Of a stretch of 64,000 bases of DNA, positions 60,759 to 64,000 are shown in pieces. How positions within the stretch are numbered: the stretch's first letter is position 1; the number at the start of each line of letters is the position of its first letter. The notes beneath the pieces are model-generated. The model saw nothing but the letters and a program-made list of their open reading frames with translations. It was not told where the DNA came from and made no database searches. The translations under genes and the position numbers were made by a program. The DNA is from Caproicibacterium argilliputei (lineage in GTDB: Bacteria > Bacillota > Clostridia > Oscillospirales > Acutalibacteraceae): NCBI RefSeq assembly GCF_029211325.2, contig NZ_CP135996.1, positions 2,728,001 through 2,792,000 of the forward strand, written 5' to 3'.

Positions 60759-61859
60759 ATGAACGTAAAAATAAAAGCCGTGGGCACTGTGCTGATGGCG
60801 GTTGCCGCCTGTGCCTGCGTGGTTGCGCGCTTTCCATCCATCACCGCGCAGGAAAGCGCGCTGGCCGCCGCTGGGTTTATCCTGCCCACCGGAGCGGTAC
60901 AGGCTCTGCAGCACGGCATAGCAGACACCGCTGTATCTTCCAAACAACCGGCAGTGTCTTCCGCTGCGCCTGTCTCCCGTTCCTCCTCCGCATCGGATTC
61001 CTCCTCCGTAGTTTCCTCTCCCGCAGCAAGCGCTGCCACTTCCTCCCTGCCGACCGGAAGCGGTGCAACCCAGCAATTGCCGGACAAAAGCCTCGGCAAT
61101 CAAATCTTGGAAACCGATATTTCCGACACAGGCGAGGAGCAGGACGGCATTCGGGTAAAGAATGCCAACAAAAACCACACCCTGGACGTTGCCTCGGTTT
61201 TAAAGGAAAAGCCGCCGCTCAACATCAAGCTGGACGGCACCCCTATGGTTTTGATTTACCACACCCATACCACAGAAGCCTTTGCTGGCGTCACCCGCTC
61301 GCGTGACCTCACCAAAAGCGTTGTCGCCGTCGGCAACGCCATTGCCAAAAGCCTGCAGGCTGCCGGTATCGGCGTGGTGCACGACACCACCGTGCACGAC
61401 TACCCCGCCTTTAACGGCAGTTACACCCGCAGTGCCAAAACCATGGCGAAAAACCTGGCGAAGTACCCCTCGATTCAGGTAACTTTGGACATCCACCGTG
61501 ACACCATGACCTCCAAAAGCGGCACACGCTACAAACCAACCGTGCTGGTAAACGGCAAGCGTGCCTGCCAGATTATGATTATTTCCGGTTGCGACGACGA
61601 CGGCTCCCTCGGCTTTCCGAACTGGGAGCAAAACCTGCGTCTGGCGGTACGCCTGCAGAAGGGAGCTTCCCAGATGTTTCCGCACCTGATGCGCCCGCTG
61701 AACTTCGGCTCCACCCGCTACAACGAACAGGTCACGCCCGGCTCGCTTCTGTGCGAATTTGGCACCGAGGTCAACACCCTAGACGAAGCCACCTACTCCG
61801 GCGCCCTGTTTGGTCAGGTACTGGCGCAGCAGTTAAAGGTTCTCGCACAGGGGCAGTAG
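60759..61859 (+). CDS. spoIIP: Stage II sporulation protein P
   Basis: 366 residues. Signal-anchor near the N-terminus, a Ser-rich linker (about 60-100), and the SpoIIP amidase/endopeptidase domain with I-Y-H-T-H-T-T-E at 166-173, L-D-I-H-R-D near 246 and a late C-E-F-G-T-E. SpoIIP cleaves peptidoglycan with SpoIID/SpoIIM during engulfment. GGGGGA precedes the ATG. Neighbour gpr is typical; its orientation relative to gpr (convergent) is not. Confidence 0.93.
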   Translation: MNVKIKAVGTVLMAVAACACVVARFPSITAQESALAAAGFILPTGAVQALQHGIADTAVSSKQPAVSSAAPVSRSSSASDSSSVVSSPAASAATSSLPTGSGATQQLPDKSLGNQILETDISDTGEEQDGIRVKNANKNHTLDVASVLKEKPPLNIKLDGTPMVLIYHTHTTEAFAGVTRSRDLTKSVVAVGNAIAKSLQAAGIGVVHDTTVHDYPAFNGSYTRSAKTMAKNLAKYPSIQVTLDIHRDTMTSKSGTRYKPTVLVNGKRACQIMIISGCDDDGSLGFPNWEQNLRLAVRLQKGASQMFPHLMRPLNFGSTRYNEQVTPGSLLCEFGTEVNTLDEATYSGALFGQVLAQQLKVLAQGQ

Positions 61860-61863
61860 TTTT

Positions 61864-62661
61864 TTATACCGCCACCAGCTGTTCGTACACCTCTGGCTCC
61901 AGACTGGGGTTCAGCGCACAATTCAGTGCCAGTGCCAGCAGATGTGCCGCACGCACCACCAGCGTGTCCACCTCGCGCGGCGTAACCATCATACGGGAAG
62001 CGCCCTCTACCTCCTGTGAACACAAATCACTGCACAGCGTCGCCGCGTCCACCACCGTCGGCACCCCCAGACCGATGACCGGTATGCCCAGCGTTTCTTC
62101 GCACAGCGAAGGTCGGTCATTCCCCACGCCCGCGCCTGGAGAAATGCCGCCGTCGCTAATCTGTACGGTTTTTCCCAGCCGGTGCAGCCGCCCCGCCGCC
62201 ATGGCATCCACCGCCACCACCGCCGCCGGGTGCAGCTGGCGGATGAGCGCCTGCAGAAGTTCCGCCGTTTCCACGCCGGTGGTGCCCAAAACCCCCGGCT
62301 TGGTGACCGACACGCTGCGCAGACCGCCCAAACCCACGTCTGCCGCCAGTTTGCCGCGCACGTGGCGGGTGGCAAGCATCCTGTCCGCGCAAAGTGGGCC
62401 AAGCGCGTCCGGTGTGACCTGCGGATTGCCCAACCCCGCCACCAGTACCTCTCCCTCTGCGGGCAGCAGCTCCTGCAGTTCCTGTGTCAGCAGCGCCCGC
62501 AGCTTGCCGTCACCGTCAATGGTGCCCGTAATCTGCGGCGCCTCCACGGTAATATAGTGTACGCCCTTTTCCTCCATCCGGCTGACCTGCAGCCCGTGAA
62601 TTTCTTCTTTCTGCGCTTTTACGCTCGCGCGTTCCATTGCCAAGTCTGTGCGGTACCCCAC
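61864..62661 (-). CDS. gpr: GPR endopeptidase (spore protease)
   Basis: 265 residues from a GTG at 62661 (AAAGGGGAG upstream). Y-R-T-D-L-A-M-E marks the propeptide region; G-L-G-N, T-P-D-A-L-G-P, T-G-V-E-T and D-A-M-A are the conserved core. GPR degrades small acid-soluble spore proteins at germination. It is short compared with Bacillus GPR (about 370), lacking much of the C-terminal part. Convergent with spoIIP. Confidence 0.93.
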   Translation of the reverse strand: MGYRTDLAMERASVKAQKEEIHGLQVSRMEEKGVHYITVEAPQITGTIDGDGKLRALLTQELQELLPAEGEVLVAGLGNPQVTPDALGPLCADRMLATRHVRGKLAADVGLGGLRSVSVTKPGVLGTTGVETAELLQALIRQLHPAAVVAVDAMAAGRLHRLGKTVQISDGGISPGAGVGNDRPSLCEETLGIPVIGLGVPTVVDAATLCSDLCSQEVEGASRMMVTPREVDTLVVRAAHLLALALNCALNPSLEPEVYEQLVAV

Positions 62662-62754
62662 AAGGAATCTCCCCTTTTCACAAAAGATTTTGTCCGGCGT
62701 TTTCTGCCTTTTCCCGTACAGATACAGTATATCCAAAATAATTTTTCAAACCCC

Positions 62755-62783
62755 TTGCATTTATTCTGCGAAAATGCTAGTAT
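62755..62783 (+). promoter_or_regulatory. sigmaA promoter of rpsT
   Basis: -35 TTGCAT (62755-62760) and -10 TAGTAT (62778-62783) with a 17-base spacer, 38 bases before the rpsT ATG. Confidence 0.7.
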
Positions 62784-62821
62784 TATTAGTACGTGACGAC
62801 TATTGAAAAGGAGGTGTGACC

Positions 62822-63082
62822 ATGCCGAACATTAAATCCGCTAAGAAGCGCGTGAAGGTCATTGCTACCAAAGCCGCACGGAACAAAGCCATCAACTCCG
62901 GACTGAAAACCGATATCAAAAAGGCGAATACTGCCATTGAATCCGGTGATGCAAATAAGGCAGAAGCTGTCCGCGTTGCCGTTAAGGCGATTGATCAGGC
63001 TGCCGCAAAGGGTATCCTGAAAAAGAACGCCGCTGCCAGAAGAAAGAGCTCTCTGGCTCGGAAGCTCAACGCCGCAGGCTGA
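62822..63082 (+). CDS. rpsT: 30S ribosomal protein S20
   Basis: 86 residues, very basic, starting M-P-N-I-K-S-A-K-K-R as usual for S20, with AAGGAGGTG before the ATG. It binds 16S rRNA early in 30S assembly. The order rpsT-gpr with opposite orientation is standard in Clostridia. Confidence 0.97.
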   Translation: MPNIKSAKKRVKVIATKAARNKAINSGLKTDIKKANTAIESGDANKAEAVRVAVKAIDQAAAKGILKKNAAARRKSSLARKLNAAG

Positions 63083-63110
63083 GTTTTTTACTTCTTTGTC
63101 GAAAAGTGCA

Positions 63111-63140
63111 AAGCAGGGCGAAGCGCCCTGCTTTTTCTTT
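63111..63140 (+). terminator. Terminator after rpsT
   Basis: A 10-bp stem (63111-63120 with 63124-63133), 3-base loop, then T5 on the plus strand. Confidence 0.85.
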
Positions 63141-63156
63141 ACCCGCCGCCGCGCGC

Positions 63157-63185
63157 TTGACTTTCTGCGCAAAGTTGGGTATGAT
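63157..63185 (+). promoter_or_regulatory. sigmaA promoter of the 50-residue membrane peptide gene
   Basis: -35 TTGACT (63157-63162) and -10 TATGAT (63180-63185) with a 17-base spacer. It fixes the TTG at 63220 as the likely start, since the upstream frame crosses it. Confidence 0.8.
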
Positions 63186-63219
63186 AAGAAAAAGGCTCTT
63201 TAGAACGGAGGTGCTCGCA

Positions 63220-63372
63220 TTGAAAGAAAGCAGTAAGTTCACTGTGTTGTTGTCCGTTGTCTCTGCTCTGGCGGCCGTAGCTGCAGCGGTTGTTGCGGCT
63301 ACCCTGTACTTTGAAAAGAAGCGCAAGGATGAGGAAGAACTGGAGCACTATCTGGATTGTTCCATTCAGTAA
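63220..63372 (+). CDS. 50-residue single-pass membrane peptide
   Basis: Starts at a TTG (63220) with GGAGGTG seven bases upstream. One hydrophobic helix at about residues 8-28 is followed by a charged tail (K-K-R-K-D-E-E-E) ending in C-S-I-Q. No homology recognised. It has its own strong promoter and terminator, arguing for a real gene. Confidence 0.7.
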   Translation: MKESSKFTVLLSVVSALAAVAAAVVAATLYFEKKRKDEEELEHYLDCSIQ

Positions 63373-63398
63373 ACCTTTGTATGTAAACAGAAACAATT

Positions 63399-63430
63399 TG
63401 GGCGGGCCTTTTCGGTCCGCCCCATTTTTA
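63399..63430 (+). terminator. Terminator after the 50-residue gene
   Basis: A GGGCGGGCC/GGTCCGCCC stem with one mismatch and T-rich end (about 63400-63430). Confidence 0.75.
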
Positions 63431-63442
63431 TTTGACAGCTGT

Positions 63443-63799
63443 TCAGCTTTTATCTCCCGGCCGTGAAAGCAGCGCCGCCGCATAACCAAACGCCACCGCC
63501 GCCGCCACGCCGGCCGCGCAGGCGGTCAGCCCGCCGGTGAAAATTCCAACCGCGCCCTGCTGCTGCACCGCTTCTTTCGTTCCCTTTGCCAAAAGATAGC
63601 CAAACCCGGTCAGCGGCACGGTTGCGCCCGCGCCCGCCCAGTTGACCAGCGGTTCGTAAATGCCCAGCGCCCCCAGCACAACCCCTGCTGTTACAAACGA
63701 CACTAAAATACGTGCCGGTGTCAGCTTGGTCAAATCCATCAGCAGCTGACCCACCACACAGATGGCACCGCCAACCAGAAAGGCCCGTAAAAGATCCAT
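63443..63799 (-). CDS. spoVAE: Stage V sporulation protein AE
   Basis: 118 residues, about three to four membrane helices, with G-Q-L-L-M-D-L-T-K-L-T-P-A-R at about 17-30 and P-L-T-G-F-G near 62-67, as in SpoVAE. It is part of the channel that moves dipicolinic acid into the forespore. The expected spoVAC/spoVAD partners are not seen within 200 bases upstream, so it stands alone at the window edge. GAGGTGAG precedes the ATG. Confidence 0.88.
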   Translation of the reverse strand: MDLLRAFLVGGAICVVGQLLMDLTKLTPARILVSFVTAGVVLGALGIYEPLVNWAGAGATVPLTGFGYLLAKGTKEAVQQQGAVGIFTGGLTACAAGVAAAVAFGYAAALLSRPGDKS

Positions 63800-63832
63800 C
63801 TTTCTCACCTCGGTATTCGTTTCCGTTAGGGC

Positions 63833-63861
63833 TAGTGTGCGCGGATTCTGTCTGCTTATAC
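63833..63861 (-). promoter_or_regulatory. Candidate forespore (sigmaF/sigmaG-type) promoter of spoVAE
   Basis: Minus strand -35 GTATA (63857-63861) and -10 CACACTA (63833-63839) with a 17-base spacer, close to the sigmaG pattern. The match is by eye. Confidence 0.4.
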
Positions 63862-63906
63862 CGCAGAAAAAACGCAAAGCGGCGCAGAACCGCCCGTTTT
63901 TGCAGC

Positions 63907-63952
63907 AAAAAACCATTCGAACCGCTCACCGCGCCGTCCGAATGGTTTTTTG
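63907..63952. terminator. Hairpin at the window end, upstream of spoVAE
   Basis: An AAAAAACCATTCG arm (about 63907-63919) pairs with CGAATGGTTTTTT (about 63938-63950), flanked by A/T tracts, consistent with a bidirectional terminator insulating spoVAE. No gene is visible in the last 50 bases. Confidence 0.7.
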
Positions 63953-64000
63953 TTTGTTTGAAAAAATTTATACTACCCGTCTGCCCCTGCAGATGACCTG

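Overview
The window looks like chromosomal DNA of a spore-forming, GC-rich member of the Clostridia. An Oscillospiraceae/Ruminococcaceae-type organism is the best guess. The evidence is the sporulation and germination genes (ypeB, spoIIP, gpr, spoVAE), the clostridial block rpsT-gpr-spoIIP-lepA-hemW-hrcA-grpE-dnaK-dnaJ, a CIRCE operator, and Gram-positive ribosome binding sites with frequent GTG and TTG starts. Nearly all of the first 39 kb is read from the minus strand.

Positions 1-11447 are the end of an integrated mobile element that abuts the 3' end of a tRNA-Leu(UAG) gene. It has an accessory operon (two hypothetical genes, an Api92-like protein, a DNA adenine methylase, two overlapping AbrB-like genes, a YodL-domain protein). 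A terminator follows, and then a tightly coupled Tad/Flp-type pilus operon: Flp-like pilin, prepilin peptidase, CpaB, CpaE, CpaF, TadB, TadC, a 31-residue peptide and TadE-like pseudopilins. The operon runs out of the window at its left end. No integrase, relaxase or VirB4 is visible here.

Positions 11448-28867 are ordinary chromosome with some unusual genes. After tRNA-Leu and a bacteriohemerythrin there is a coupled operon: murD, a double-length M42 aminopeptidase, a GNAT protein, and a Nudix domain joined in frame to a YnbB-type PLP lyase. Next come the germination gene ypeB without sleB, and an arginine operon (argG-argC-argJ-argB-argD-argF) behind a sigmaA promoter with an ArgR box. A flavin reductase and hflX follow. 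A structured intergenic region splits the arginine operon between argB and argD and carries one copy of a dispersed repeat.

Positions 28939-39243 hold a 10.3-kb PBSX-like phage cluster. It encodes terminase, portal, protease, decoration protein, capsid and connectors, then jumps straight to the baseplate genes (LysM, hub, spike, gp25, gpJ, DUF2313, fibre-like). Sheath, tube, tape measure, lysis and integration genes are absent, yet every remaining reading frame is intact and many are translationally coupled. Two tandem copies of the dispersed repeat sit inside it. This is the strongest candidate in the window for something undescribed.

Positions 39471-64000 are core chromosome: degV, an aminoglycoside-adenylyltransferase-like gene, an HtrA protease beside a two-component system, a GNAT gene, leuCD divergent from a Crp/Fnr regulator, lysS, greA, the HrcA/CIRCE heat-shock operon, hemW, lepA, two unknown envelope proteins, spoIIP, gpr, rpsT, a 50-residue membrane peptide and spoVAE.
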